A stretch of DNA of 64,000 bases from Desulfuromonadales bacterium (GTDB taxonomy: Bacteria > Desulfobacterota > Desulfuromonadia > Geobacterales > Pseudopelobacteraceae), in contig DUZX01000001.1 in NCBI GenBank assembly GCA_013349325.1, positions 62,001-126,000 of the forward strand, read 5' to 3'. The position numbers and the translations under genes were made by a program. Positions 1 through 8,002 of the stretch are shown piece after piece. The notes beneath the pieces are model-generated. The model did no database searches, was not told where the DNA came from, and saw only the letters and a list, made by a program, of their open reading frames with translations. How positions within the stretch are numbered: position 1 is the stretch's first letter; every line of letters starts with the position of its first letter.

Positions 1-669
1 CCGGAGCAACTGTATATATTGATCAGGTCCGGGGGGAGCACTACCCGACTCTTCCCCGGCACGCCCACACTGAACCAGCGTACCGGTAACGACCGATCCG
101 ATCCCGCGCGCTGAAGCCAACTCCAACAGCTCGGGAATTTCCGCCAGATTATGTTGCATCTCGGTAAAGAAGATCATCGTCCGGTCGCCTAAACCGGCCA
201 GCACCAACCTGTCGATACCGGCCAGCGCGCCAGCAAAGGCGCCGGCACCTCGCACCCGATCATGCGTAGCAGCAGTAGCGCCGTCCAGACTGATCTGAAT
301 TGAAAGCTTTGAACAGCCAAGCTGACTCAGCGCACGTGCGTCGCCGTCCGTCAACAGCATACCATTGGTCTGAAGCAGAATTTCCGGAATTCCCCGTTGG
401 ACGGCATAGCGCAGCAGCTCAAGCCAGGCGGGATGACAGAGAGGCTCTCCTCCGGTTATGCGCAACGCCTGCCCCTCCATGGCAGCAAAATCATCAATCA
501 TACGCAGTAACGACTGCTGCCCGACATGGCCGACGGCGGAATCTGCACCGGCGGACACCCAGCAATGACTACAGACAAGATTACATACACCGGTTATGGC
601 GATGGTAAGAGTTTTGGGAGCTCGCAGATTGAACTGCTGAAGAATTTTAAGCGGATCGGAGAAGGACAT
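1..669 (-). CDS. Radical SAM protein, C-terminus beyond the left edge
   Basis: The reading frame stays open from an ATG at 669 to the window edge, giving 223 visible residues. The protein has the 4Fe-4S/SAM motif CxxxCxxC at C29, C33 and C36 (GVCNLVCSHCW), followed by the SAM-contacting RITGGEPL stretch and a LLQTNGMLLT strand, as in the MoaA/PqqE type of radical SAM enzymes. Family knowledge says such proteins cleave S-adenosylmethionine reductively to start radical chemistry. The substrate cannot be told because the C-terminal part, where a SPASM or other auxiliary cluster domain would lie, is missing. No strong ribosome-binding site precedes the ATG, so the start is moderately certain. It is on the same strand as the regulator gene that ends at 993 but is separated from it by 323 bases. 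Confidence 0.85.
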   Translation of the reverse strand, partial: MSFSDPLKILQQFNLRAPKTLTIAITGVCNLVCSHCWVSAGADSAVGHVGQQSLLRMIDDFAAMEGQALRITGGEPLCHPAWLELLRYAVQRGIPEILLQTNGMLLTDGDARALSQLGCSKLSIQISLDGATAATHDRVRGAGAFAGALAGIDRLVLAGLGDRTMIFFTEMQHNLAEIPELLELASARGIGSVVTGTLVQCGRAGEESGSAPPGPDQYIQLLR

Positions 670-708
670 GATTGGATCTATCGTAGAGACATAAAAAATA
701 AAATCAAC

Positions 709-797
709 GTAGGGGCGACGCCGTCGGCTCGCCCTGGCCGCAATAGCCGGCTTTACTGTATTTTGCATCAGGGCGACCCACCGGGTGCGCCCCTACA
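709..797. repeat. Palindromic interspersed repeat, family R1 copy a
   Basis: About 90 bases with GTAGGGGCGACGCCG at the left and GCGCCCCTAC at the right, arms that can pair, around a less conserved centre. A second copy with the same outer arms and layout lies at 4782-4872, and a short hairpin with the same GGGGCGA/TCGCCCC core is at 60849-60872. The rest of the 670-992 gap is AT-rich, with no gene or clear terminator visible. Confidence 0.75.
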
Positions 798-992
798 ACA
801 TTCGCCAGGACATTATGTAGACATTTTCCACATCGTAGACTTTAACCACATAGACAAAATAACACTACAACAACGGGTACTTACATTTTACTTACTCAGA
901 AAACAACGCTAAGCCACCGTAAATTTTATATTTTTAGCGTGACACACAGCAACGGCACCATCCAATAGTGTAGATTTTTCCTACACCGTCCG

Positions 993-2384
993 TCACACCT
1001 CCAAACCATATCGCTCCAGCTTTGTGTAGAGCGTCTTTCGATCGATTTCGAGAAGTTTGGCGGCACGGCTTTTGTTGTTTTCAACCATCTGCAGCACCTT
1101 TACAATATGTTCGCGCTCGACCGCCCAGAGCGGCTCCGGAGTAAACGGCGCAGCCTGCTCGCCGCTCGAAACGGGAGTAGTGATGACCGGAGAATAGCTG
1201 GTCTTCGGTGGCGAAAACGGGAACAGGTCTGCGGTAATGATCGGCTCATTAGCCAGGATACAGGCCCGGCGGATGGTATTTTTCAGTTCGCGCACATTTC
1301 CGGGCCACTGATAGGCGGTCAGTGAAGCCAGCGCTTCGTCGGCAATCTCCCACTCTCGCGGGTCATTTTCTGTGCACTGCCGCATAAAAAACCAGGTTAA
1401 CGGTACAATGTCATCCGCTCGCTGGCGCAGCGGCGGCAGCTGAATCGGCAGCAGATTAATGCGGTGATAGAGATCCTCCCGGAACTCACCGCGGGCTACG
1501 CAATCACCCAGAACTTTGTTCGATGCGAAGACAAATCTGACGTTCACGCGGATGTCGTGGTTACCGCCCATACGCCGAAAGGTACTGGTTTCAATGATGC
1601 GCAGCATTTTAACCTGCACGTCGAGCGGCATTTCGGAGACCTCATCCATGAACAGGGTTCCGGTATCAGCCAGCTCAAACAGACCGGCTCTCCCCTTGTT
1701 GGCTCCGGTAAACGCCCCCTGCATATGCCCGAACAGTTCGCTCTCGGCGGTATTGGCATCAAAGCGACCACAGTTGACGGTTACAAACGGCTTATTGACC
1801 CTGCGACTGGCGTCATGGACCGCCCGGGCAACTAACTCCTTACCGGTGCCGCTTTCACCGGTAATCAGGACATGTTCATCAGTCGCCCCCCAGCGCTGAA
1901 CCGTGGCGAGAACTTTCTGGATGACCTGACTGCTGCCGACAATATGCTGATTTTCAAAACGTTTCATTTCATGACGCAGATTTATATTTTCCAGCCGTAA
2001 ACGGTTCTTTTCACAGGCTTTATCGATTACCATTTCCAGCTCATCGAGCTTGACCGGTTTGGTCAGATAATCATAGGCTCCGTTTCTGATACATTCTACC
2101 GCAGTTTCTATGGTTCCATGGCCGGTAAACATTATTATTTCCGGTATGTTAGATTCTGCCCGCATCAGCTTGAGGGCTTCAACGCCATCCATACCGGGCA
2201 TGCGCACATCCTGCAGCACCACGTTAAAAATCTCCTCGCAGTAGGCCGCCAAACCCTCCTCACCGCTGGCGGTTGCGGTTACCTTATACCCTGAGCGGGT
2301 CAATTCCATCTGCAGCAGTTCACGCAGAGAGGTATCATCTTCCACAACCAGAACCTTTGCATCACTATGGGTTATTTCTGACAT
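993..2384 (-). CDS. NtrC-family sigma-54-dependent response regulator
   Basis: This 463-residue protein has the complete three-domain NtrC layout. A receiver domain (about 1-125) has acidic residues D16 and D17, phospho-acceptor D59 (VVLQDVRMPG) and the TKP lysine. An AAA+ domain (about 148-370) has Walker A GESGTGKE and the sigma-54 contact motif GAFTGA. A C-terminal Fis-type helix-turn-helix ends in DRKTLYTKLERYG. It would activate RNA polymerase carrying sigma-54 after phosphorylation. The start overlaps the end of the kinase gene by 13 bases, so the two are translated together and are very likely partners. Two sigma-54 promoters lie in the divergent gap at 4887-4902 and 5167-5182 and are its obvious candidate targets. 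Confidence 0.95.
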   Translation of the reverse strand: MSEITHSDAKVLVVEDDTSLRELLQMELTRSGYKVTATASGEEGLAAYCEEIFNVVLQDVRMPGMDGVEALKLMRAESNIPEIIMFTGHGTIETAVECIRNGAYDYLTKPVKLDELEMVIDKACEKNRLRLENINLRHEMKRFENQHIVGSSQVIQKVLATVQRWGATDEHVLITGESGTGKELVARAVHDASRRVNKPFVTVNCGRFDANTAESELFGHMQGAFTGANKGRAGLFELADTGTLFMDEVSEMPLDVQVKMLRIIETSTFRRMGGNHDIRVNVRFVFASNKVLGDCVARGEFREDLYHRINLLPIQLPPLRQRADDIVPLTWFFMRQCTENDPREWEIADEALASLTAYQWPGNVRELKNTIRRACILANEPIITADLFPFSPPKTSYSPVITTPVSSGEQAAPFTPEPLWAVEREHIVKVLQMVENNKSRAAKLLEIDRKTLYTKLERYGLEV

Positions 2385-3589
2385 GTCGGCATCCTTACCG
2401 TAAATTTAGACCCGCTTCCACTATGACTTTCTACGCGGATATCACCGCCGTGCCGCTGTATGATGCTGTACGTAATGGCCAAGCCCAGCCCCAACCCCTG
2501 CCCGACCTCCTTCGTCGTAAAAAAGGGATCCCAGATCTGCTCGATTATTTCTTTGGATATTCCGCAGCCACTATCGCGGATTTCAAAAACCACCGACTCC
2601 GATGCAATCGATTTTGTCGTTATTTCAACTATTCCGCTCCCTTTGATCGCCTGATGGGCGTTCATCAGCAGATTAAGGCACACCTGGCGCATTCCTGACG
2701 AATCACACTGAATGTCTGGCAGGTCGCTTTGCAAATAAGTTGTAATTTCAATCTTTTCGAAGCGGGACTTGAACCTGACCAGTTCCAAGACTTCATTGAT
2801 AACATCATTAATATTAACACTGCTGATCGAACCGTCCGATTTGCGGCTAAAAGAGATCAGGCTGTCGATAATACCTTTACAGCGGTACGATTCCCGGACA
2901 ATAACCTTCAGATATTTTTGAAAATCCTCCAGCCTCGGATCGGTGGCCAGGGGCGATTGATCACTGAATCGCCGCAGCAAAGCCTCGGCATATCCTGTTA
3001 CCGATGCAAGCGGGTTATTGATTTCGTGCGCTACTCCAGCCGCAAGAACACCGATGCTTGAGAGCTTTTCAGACTGCATCAGCTGCAATTCCTGAAGACG
3101 CTTGCCGGAGACATCGCGCAGAAACAGGAGCGCACGGTTCGGCACACCATGACTATCCTCGATCGGTGTTACCGTGGCATCGAAGTAGCGTAGCTGCCCG
3201 CTGGGAAGCGGCGCCGTCAGAGAGATTTCAACCCGCTCGCCATTCAAGGCACGCTCCACCGGACAGGTGCGCGGCATAGATTCATGCCCAGGATGAAAAA
3301 GCTCCCGACAGGAACTCCCCGGCAGCGTCTCCTGTGGAAAATATTGCGGACAGACGTGGTTTCGGTGCTGCACCAGTCCACCATAATCATACACAACAAT
3401 ACCATCAACAATTGAGTCAAACACGGCCTGCAGCTCATTGCTCTTGCTGCGCAGACCGGCATTGGCTGCTTCCAACTCCTGGATTTTCTGCTTGACCTCG
3501 GCATAAAATCCGATTTTGGAACTATTCAACCCCAGCAAGCTCTCCAGAGAAGACTGACTGACTGATTTCCGAACGGCTGGTGCACTCAT
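2372..3589 (-). CDS. PAS-domain sensor histidine kinase, no membrane segments
   Basis: A 405-residue kinase with an N-terminal coiled-coil-like stretch, one PAS domain (about 50-165), a dimerisation/phospho-acceptor box GVAHEINNPLASVTG near residue 187, and a HATPase domain with N, G1 (DSGCGI) and G2 (GQGLGLGLA) boxes. No transmembrane helix or signal peptide is visible, so it should sense a cytoplasmic signal. The PAS domain has three cysteines in the contexts VCPQYF, SSCREL and RTCPVER; such a cluster could bind a metal or sense redox, which is inference. The start codon overlaps the stop of the upstream alcohol dehydrogenase (TGATG), and the end overlaps the response regulator, so the three form one operon. 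Confidence 0.95.
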   Translation of the reverse strand: MSAPAVRKSVSQSSLESLLGLNSSKIGFYAEVKQKIQELEAANAGLRSKSNELQAVFDSIVDGIVVYDYGGLVQHRNHVCPQYFPQETLPGSSCRELFHPGHESMPRTCPVERALNGERVEISLTAPLPSGQLRYFDATVTPIEDSHGVPNRALLFLRDVSGKRLQELQLMQSEKLSSIGVLAAGVAHEINNPLASVTGYAEALLRRFSDQSPLATDPRLEDFQKYLKVIVRESYRCKGIIDSLISFSRKSDGSISSVNINDVINEVLELVRFKSRFEKIEITTYLQSDLPDIQCDSSGMRQVCLNLLMNAHQAIKGSGIVEITTKSIASESVVFEIRDSGCGISKEIIEQIWDPFFTTKEVGQGLGLGLAITYSIIQRHGGDIRVESHSGSGSKFTVRMPTCQK

Positions 3590-4755
3590 CAGTAGACCTT
3601 TTCCAATATGCTCAAGAGGTCGGCATGGTCGGCATCCCGCGGAGAGGTGGTCAGCGAAATATCCTTGAGTGAGCGTTGCGCTAATTCCGGCAAATCCTTA
3701 TGCAGAACACCTATGCTTCGCAGACTGCGCGGCGCTTCGCTGGCTTCAAGCAGGGCATCGAGTGTTTCCTGGATCTTGTCACCGGCAGCATTGATATCGC
3801 CATTTGAGCGGTGCCCCAACCCCCAGGCCAGTTCCTGAAGTTTATCTGTCACAACCGGGAGCTCATAACGCACGACTTCCGGCAGCAGGACGGCATTGAT
3901 ACTTCCGTGGCTGGCATCATAGAGACCGCCGATCGGGTGTGCCAGGGCATGCACAATTCCCAGCATCGAATTGGAAAAAGCCATGCCGGAATGCAGACTG
4001 GCGCGCGCCAGATTCTCCAGATCATCCGGCCTATGCTCCTGAACGGCACGCGGCAGGCTGGCGGACAGCAGACGCAGTGCTTTAAATGCGTGGACGTCTG
4101 TCAGCGTTGTCGAAGCGATCGAAAAAACGGATTCCAGAGCGTGACTCAGCGCATCCGCAGCACTCGTACCAACGTATTCATGGGGCAGTGTCGCCAGTGT
4201 GTCGGGATCCGTCAAACTGATATCCGGGGCGATACAGCGGCTCATAAGCGTCATCTTACAGTGGTGTTCAGTATCGGTGATCATGGCAAACTGTGATACG
4301 TCCGAACCGGTTCCGCAGGTGGTCGGACAGAGCACCAGCGGTGGCAGAGGGCGGATGATCCGATCTGAGCCGCTGTAGTCACGTATGCTGCCGCCGTTGG
4401 CGGCCAGGATGGCGATGGCCTTGGCGGCATCCAGGCAGCTGCCGCCACCCAGTCCGACAATCACATCTGCGCCCAGACGCAGATATTCTCTTGCACCGAG
4501 CGCGACTTCTAAATCTTTGGGATTATTGGTTATTCCGTCAAAATAGACGAACTCGAGGCCAGCTTCCACAAGGCTGCGCATGACCAGATCCACCCAGCCG
4601 GCATTGAACAATCCCTTATCGCTGACCAGAAATATTTTCCGCCCCCCCAGTCGGCGCGCACACAGCCCCACCTGGCTCAGCATGCCGCGACCGAAGATAA
4701 TTTCCGGTACTTCGAACTTATATTTACGCAATGTTGTATCGTTATAGAAATCCAT
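3589..4755 (-). CDS. Iron-containing alcohol dehydrogenase
   Basis: A 388-residue group III (iron-dependent) alcohol dehydrogenase. The GGGSCLDAAKA dinucleotide-binding stretch is present. The metal ligands expected for the family are visible in DALSHALE, IVHALAHPIGG and ASHGSINAVLLP, so the enzyme should be active. It would oxidise or reduce an alcohol/aldehyde pair with NAD(P) in the cytoplasm; the substrate is not apparent. I prefer the ATG at 4755 to the TTG two codons upstream; an AGGA sits about 11 bases before it. It is first in an operon with the kinase and regulator and is preceded by a sigma-54 promoter at 4887-4902, so its product or substrate may be linked to the signal sensed by that pair (inference). 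Confidence 0.92.
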   Translation of the reverse strand: MDFYNDTTLRKYKFEVPEIIFGRGMLSQVGLCARRLGGRKIFLVSDKGLFNAGWVDLVMRSLVEAGLEFVYFDGITNNPKDLEVALGAREYLRLGADVIVGLGGGSCLDAAKAIAILAANGGSIRDYSGSDRIIRPLPPLVLCPTTCGTGSDVSQFAMITDTEHHCKMTLMSRCIAPDISLTDPDTLATLPHEYVGTSAADALSHALESVFSIASTTLTDVHAFKALRLLSASLPRAVQEHRPDDLENLARASLHSGMAFSNSMLGIVHALAHPIGGLYDASHGSINAVLLPEVVRYELPVVTDKLQELAWGLGHRSNGDINAAGDKIQETLDALLEASEAPRSLRSIGVLHKDLPELAQRSLKDISLTTSPRDADHADLLSILEKVY

Positions 4756-4781
4756 GCACAAAAGTTCCTGTTTTTGATTCT

Positions 4782-4872
4782 GTAGGGGCGACGCCGGCGG
4801 CTCGCCCTGTCACGATAGGCACATTCAATGATACTTTGCACCGGGGCGACCCACCGGGTGCGTCCCTGCCGT
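4782..4872. repeat. Palindromic interspersed repeat, family R1 copy b
   Basis: Second copy of the repeat at 709-797, with matching arms (GTAGGGGCGACGCCG and GGGCGACCCACCGGGTGCG) and a diverged centre. It lies between the sigma-54 promoter at 4887-4902 and the alcohol dehydrogenase start, so it would be transcribed as part of the 5' leader. Confidence 0.75.
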
Positions 4873-4886
4873 ATACGATATCTACA

Positions 4887-4902
4887 AGCAATGGTTGTGC
4901 CT
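4887..4902 (-). promoter_or_regulatory. Sigma-54 promoter for the dehydrogenase/kinase/regulator operon
   Basis: On the minus strand the bases read AGGCAC, five bases, TTGCT. This matches the sigma-54 consensus TGGCAC-N5-TTGCW at all but the first position and keeps the GG/GC spacing. The predicted transcript start is near 4876, giving a leader of about 120 bases that contains repeat R1b. Confidence 0.7.
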
Positions 4903-5166
4903 AACCCAAACCTGGTTATAAGTATTTTATTTACCCCTAACTCTCTCCGACCCCAAATTGACCACATTTTTTATACTCATGTTTTCCCCCAATAAACTTG
5001 TGACTATTCTCTACGGTGTAGAACTCTTCCTCATTAATTTAAATTTCAATTATTTCGGTATGTTATACAACGTGTCCTATTATTACACATTTACATAACC
5101 TCTCACAATCGCGGCTTTTCAAGCGTAAGCGGCTGATTTACAACATCAAAACCAATGTTTTATTTT

Positions 5167-5182
5167 TGGCACCACCGTTGCA
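5167..5182 (+). promoter_or_regulatory. Sigma-54 promoter for the porin operon
   Basis: The bases TGGCAC, CACCG, TTGCA match the sigma-54 consensus perfectly. The predicted start is near 5193, leaving a leader of about 230 bases before the porin. The 265 bases between this and the opposite promoter are AT-rich and would have to hold the enhancer sites of the regulator; I cannot define them. No gene is seen in 4903-5422 apart from a six-codon frame at 5299 that follows an AAGGAG-like site. Confidence 0.85.
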
Positions 5183-5422
5183 AGCAATGTGCGAACGTAT
5201 ATTTGCAACCGAAGTTTTATAGCGGGGTTTACAACCGGGGCACACGGCAGCTAAAACCTTGCATACACTTGGAAGTAACTATCTTACAGAAAGGAGAAAT
5301 GAGAAGGACAGGCCGATAGTTCGGCACAATCAAGTTTGTGAACGTTGAATTAAAGAATAAGAGAGTGCAGGACATACATCAGCTGAACCAGAAGTTAAAT
5401 TTAATGACAGAAGGAGAGAGCA

Positions 5423-6727
5423 ATGAAAAAGAAATTATTAGCAGCAGGACTTCTCGCAGCAGCTTCATTGGCAACCGGCAACCCCGCAAACGCAGCATTC
5501 GTAATCGGCGGAGAAAACGGCTGGCAACTCAGCACAGACGGCATTGTTGATGTGTTTGCAACCTACGCCAGCACATCACCACTACCGAGCGGAACACGTT
5601 CATTAAGCCTGCTGAGCCTCGGTGGAACTGAGTCAACATACGATCAACGCTTCGGTGTTGGCGTCGGCCTGCTGCCATCAGTGATCGCTTTCAACGTCAA
5701 GGCACCAACAACAAATGGCGTTGACTCCAACGTACGCGTTGGGATCTACCCGAACATCCAGAACAAATCCAGTCAGCGTTTCGACACCTCACCGAACATC
5801 GATTTCCGTGAATTTTTCTACACCGCCAAAGGCGCCTACGGCGAACTGCTGGCTGGTCGCGCCCTCAACCTGTTTCAAGGAAAAAACATCCTCAATGATA
5901 TGACCCTGTTGACTTCAGGTACGGTTCCCGCCTCTGCTCTTCGTGGCGGCACCACCTTGGGACACATCGGTTACGGCTATCTTTACACCAATTTTGGACC
6001 TCAGATCCGTTACACAACACCTGACATGGGTGGCGTAAAAGTTGCTCTGGAAATAGCCGAACCTTACAAGATTAGCGCTGACACAGCAAAAACTAACTCG
6101 CCACGTGTCGAGGCAGAAGTATCCTACGCTGCCAAATACGGCAGCACATCAGTGCAGTCATGGGTTTCCGGTCTGTATCAGACTGCACCTCGCAAAACTA
6201 CCGGAACGACTACTGCAGCTCACTGGGAAATAGACCAAACAACAGGCTTGAACACTCTAGTACCTGCTTCAACTACCGCGATTGCACGCGCTGGCAAAGA
6301 TAACGAATCCATCGGCGCTTCAGGTGGATTTGGTATCGGTGTTAGCAGTGTCAATCTCCTTGCTTCCGGTTACATCGGTAGAGGCTTGGGAATGGTCAGC
6401 GCTCAGGATGGGGACTTCCTTGGCTCTACCTCAACCGATGCCAATGGCAGAGAGAGACTCGCTTACGGCTACCTCGTTCAGGCAACTTTTCAGGCGACTC
6501 CGTCTATCAAGCTGGGTGCCAACTATGGCCAGACCCGCCAGGACAACAACAAGGGCGACAGCGCTGTCATCGTAACAAACCAGGAATCAGCCGTATTTAT
6601 GGTTGCCTACAACCTTAACAAGTTCACTCAGTTCGTTGGTGAGTACATCTACGCACAGAACACCTGGGCAGACCACGCCAGCCAGCACTCCAACCAGTTT
6701 GCTCTCGGCACCATGTTCTACTGGTAA
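5423..6727 (+). CDS. Outer-membrane porin
   Basis: A 434-residue protein with a Sec signal peptide of about 24 residues (basic MKKK, hydrophobic core, NANA-like end at ANA/AFV). The mature part is rich in glycine and aromatic residues in alternating patterns and ends in an aromatic residue (LGTMFYW), as usual for beta-barrel outer-membrane proteins. A good AGGAG site precedes the ATG. It should form a diffusion channel in the outer membrane. It is first in an operon with the DUF4242 protein and the AmiS/UreI-type inner-membrane channel, so the operon may move one small solute across both membranes (inference). Expression is expected from the sigma-54 promoter at 5167-5182. Confidence 0.85.
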   Translation: MKKKLLAAGLLAAASLATGNPANAAFVIGGENGWQLSTDGIVDVFATYASTSPLPSGTRSLSLLSLGGTESTYDQRFGVGVGLLPSVIAFNVKAPTTNGVDSNVRVGIYPNIQNKSSQRFDTSPNIDFREFFYTAKGAYGELLAGRALNLFQGKNILNDMTLLTSGTVPASALRGGTTLGHIGYGYLYTNFGPQIRYTTPDMGGVKVALEIAEPYKISADTAKTNSPRVEAEVSYAAKYGSTSVQSWVSGLYQTAPRKTTGTTTAAHWEIDQTTGLNTLVPASTTAIARAGKDNESIGASGGFGIGVSSVNLLASGYIGRGLGMVSAQDGDFLGSTSTDANGRERLAYGYLVQATFQATPSIKLGANYGQTRQDNNKGDSAVIVTNQESAVFMVAYNLNKFTQFVGEYIYAQNTWADHASQHSNQFALGTMFYW

Positions 6728-6764
6728 ACCGCTGTAACACACTTTACTGATAAGGAGATCGCCC

Positions 6765-7037
6765 ATGCCAAAGTATGTCATTGAACGTGAACTCGCAGGT
6801 GCAGGACAGTTGCCGGCGGATACATTGCAGGCTATTTCACAGAAATCCTGCAGCGTTCTTCAGGGTCTCGGCCCGCAGATTCAGTGGGTACAGAGCTATG
6901 TAACTGACAACAAGATTTACTGTATCTATATCGCACCAAACAAAGAGATGGTACTTGAGCACGCCGCTCAGGGCGGTTTCCCGGCCAACAGCGTTGCTGA
7001 AGTCCGCACAATGATCGACCCAACTACTGCTGAATAA
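6765..7037 (+). CDS. DUF4242 small protein (nickel-binding-like family)
   Basis: A 90-residue cytoplasmic protein beginning MPKYVIEREL with YCIYIAPN in the centre, the pattern of the DUF4242 family, a small ferredoxin-like fold. One characterised relative (SCO4226 of Streptomyces) binds nickel. Here the stretch WVQSYVTDNKIYCIY is conserved-looking, but I cannot confirm metal ligands. A strong AAGGAG site precedes the ATG. It lies 37 bases after the porin and 70 before the AmiS/UreI gene, all on one strand. Its role in the operon is unknown. Confidence 0.75.
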   Translation: MPKYVIERELAGAGQLPADTLQAISQKSCSVLQGLGPQIQWVQSYVTDNKIYCIYIAPNKEMVLEHAAQGGFPANSVAEVRTMIDPTTAE

Positions 7038-7107
7038 GCAGACACTTTTGCTCCCCTCCCGGCTCAAACCGGGAGTGGGACTGTTATGAAATTTCATGGA
7101 GGAAGTT

Positions 7108-7638
7108 ATGACAACTGCACTACTCGTATTAATCAGTATTATGTGGATTCCCGTCGGTATGTTTTTCTTAGGTTACGGCGAAGCTAAAAGCACCGGTTTT
7201 GTCAGCTCGGTTGTCGGTGTTCTGGTCGTTATCGGCGCAACACTGCAGGCAGCAGTATTTACCGATCCCTTCACCGCCGGCCTGTTGTTCGTTTTCGGTG
7301 TTCTTTACATGCAGACCGGCCATGCCCTTATGACCGGCGTTGAAGATCTGCGTACCGTCGGCAACGGCGCGCTCCTGGTCGGTATCGTCTGCGCCATTTA
7401 TGCGTTCCTGTTCGCCACCGGCGGCGGAGTGAAGCCGGATGGCAAAACTATCATCGGCGTAGCTCCTTATCTGGCTTTCATGAACGTTACCTTTGTCGTG
7501 ATCTGCTTCACCGTTACCGGCGTAACCTACGGCAAGATCAACCCCAAAGTTGCTGCCACCATGTTCATCGTCCTGACCTTCACCTGCCTGCTGGCTCCTG
7601 CCTTCGGCCTGATGGGTTACGGAAAACTGCCGTTCTAA
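7108..7638 (+). CDS. AmiS/UreI-family transporter
   Basis: A 176-residue integral membrane protein with six or seven hydrophobic helices, beginning MTTALLVLISIMW and including the YMQTGHALMTGVEDLR loop and a SSVVGVL helix, typical of the AmiS/UreI family. Known members carry short amides or urea across the inner membrane. The ATG at 7108 is preferred because GGAGG lies seven bases upstream, whereas the frame's earlier ATG at 7096 would place that site inside the gene. No urease, amidase or nickel-insertion gene is present in this window, so the solute carried here is open. A clear terminator follows. Confidence 0.88.
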   Translation: MTTALLVLISIMWIPVGMFFLGYGEAKSTGFVSSVVGVLVVIGATLQAAVFTDPFTAGLLFVFGVLYMQTGHALMTGVEDLRTVGNGALLVGIVCAIYAFLFATGGGVKPDGKTIIGVAPYLAFMNVTFVVICFTVTGVTYGKINPKVAATMFIVLTFTCLLAPAFGLMGYGKLPF

Positions 7639-7699
7639 TCGATTCTGCTGTTGGGCACACTCTGTTTGCCCAGCCTACGTAGATGTTATGCAGTCTGTG

Positions 7700-7728
7700 G
7701 CGGGGATTCTTTGGATCCCCGCTTTTTT
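7700..7728 (+). terminator. Terminator of the porin operon
   Basis: GCGGGGAT and ATCCCCGC form a perfect 8-bp stem around a 7-base loop, followed by TTTTTT. It lies 61 bases after the AmiS/UreI stop. Confidence 0.9.
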
Positions 7729-7747
7729 CATGATGGCTGAAGTAGTC

Positions 7748-7930
7748 TGTCGCCCCTTCGGGGCTATTCTTTACTGGTTTATCCGGTCCCGTGGTTTACA
7801 CCACGGGCTATAAAATATCACCCCTTCGGGGTTTACTATTAAGAGCCCTGAAAGGGCGACATGATAGAGCCTGTGGTGTAAACCACAGGAAGCCGACATG
7901 ATAGAGCCCGTGGCGTAAACCACGGGCGGG
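7748..7930. repeat. Cluster of short palindromes, family R2
   Basis: A patchwork of hairpins: two with CCCCTTCGGGG, two with a CCCGTGG/CCACGGG stem around TTTACA or CGTAAA, and one with CCTGTGG/CCACAGG. A roughly 36-base unit containing GACATGATAGAGCC plus a palindrome occurs twice in tandem (7856-7889 and 7892-7926). It fills most of the gap between the porin operon terminator and the SHOCT gene; no gene is visible. Confidence 0.7.
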
Positions 7931-7939
7931 GGCGGCTAA

Positions 7940-7955
7940 TGGCACTGTTCTTGTA
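7940..7955 (+). promoter_or_regulatory. Possible weak sigma-54 promoter
   Basis: TGGCAC, five bases, TTGTA: a perfect -24 element but GT in place of the usual GC at -12. It lies 48 bases upstream of the SHOCT gene. A sigma-70 reading through the overlapping TATAAAAT is an alternative. Confidence 0.3.
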
Positions 7956-8002
7956 TAAAATACTTTACATACTACCGACTGCGTCGAATTCCGGAGGAAA
8001 TC

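Noticed and set aside
5338-5550. 70-residue gene before the porin
   Set aside because: It starts at a GTG without a ribosome-binding site and runs out of frame over the porin signal peptide; the porin start is clearly supported.
7856-7926. Short CRISPR array
   Set aside because: The tandem units are palindromic and contiguous, with no unique spacers and no cas genes nearby.
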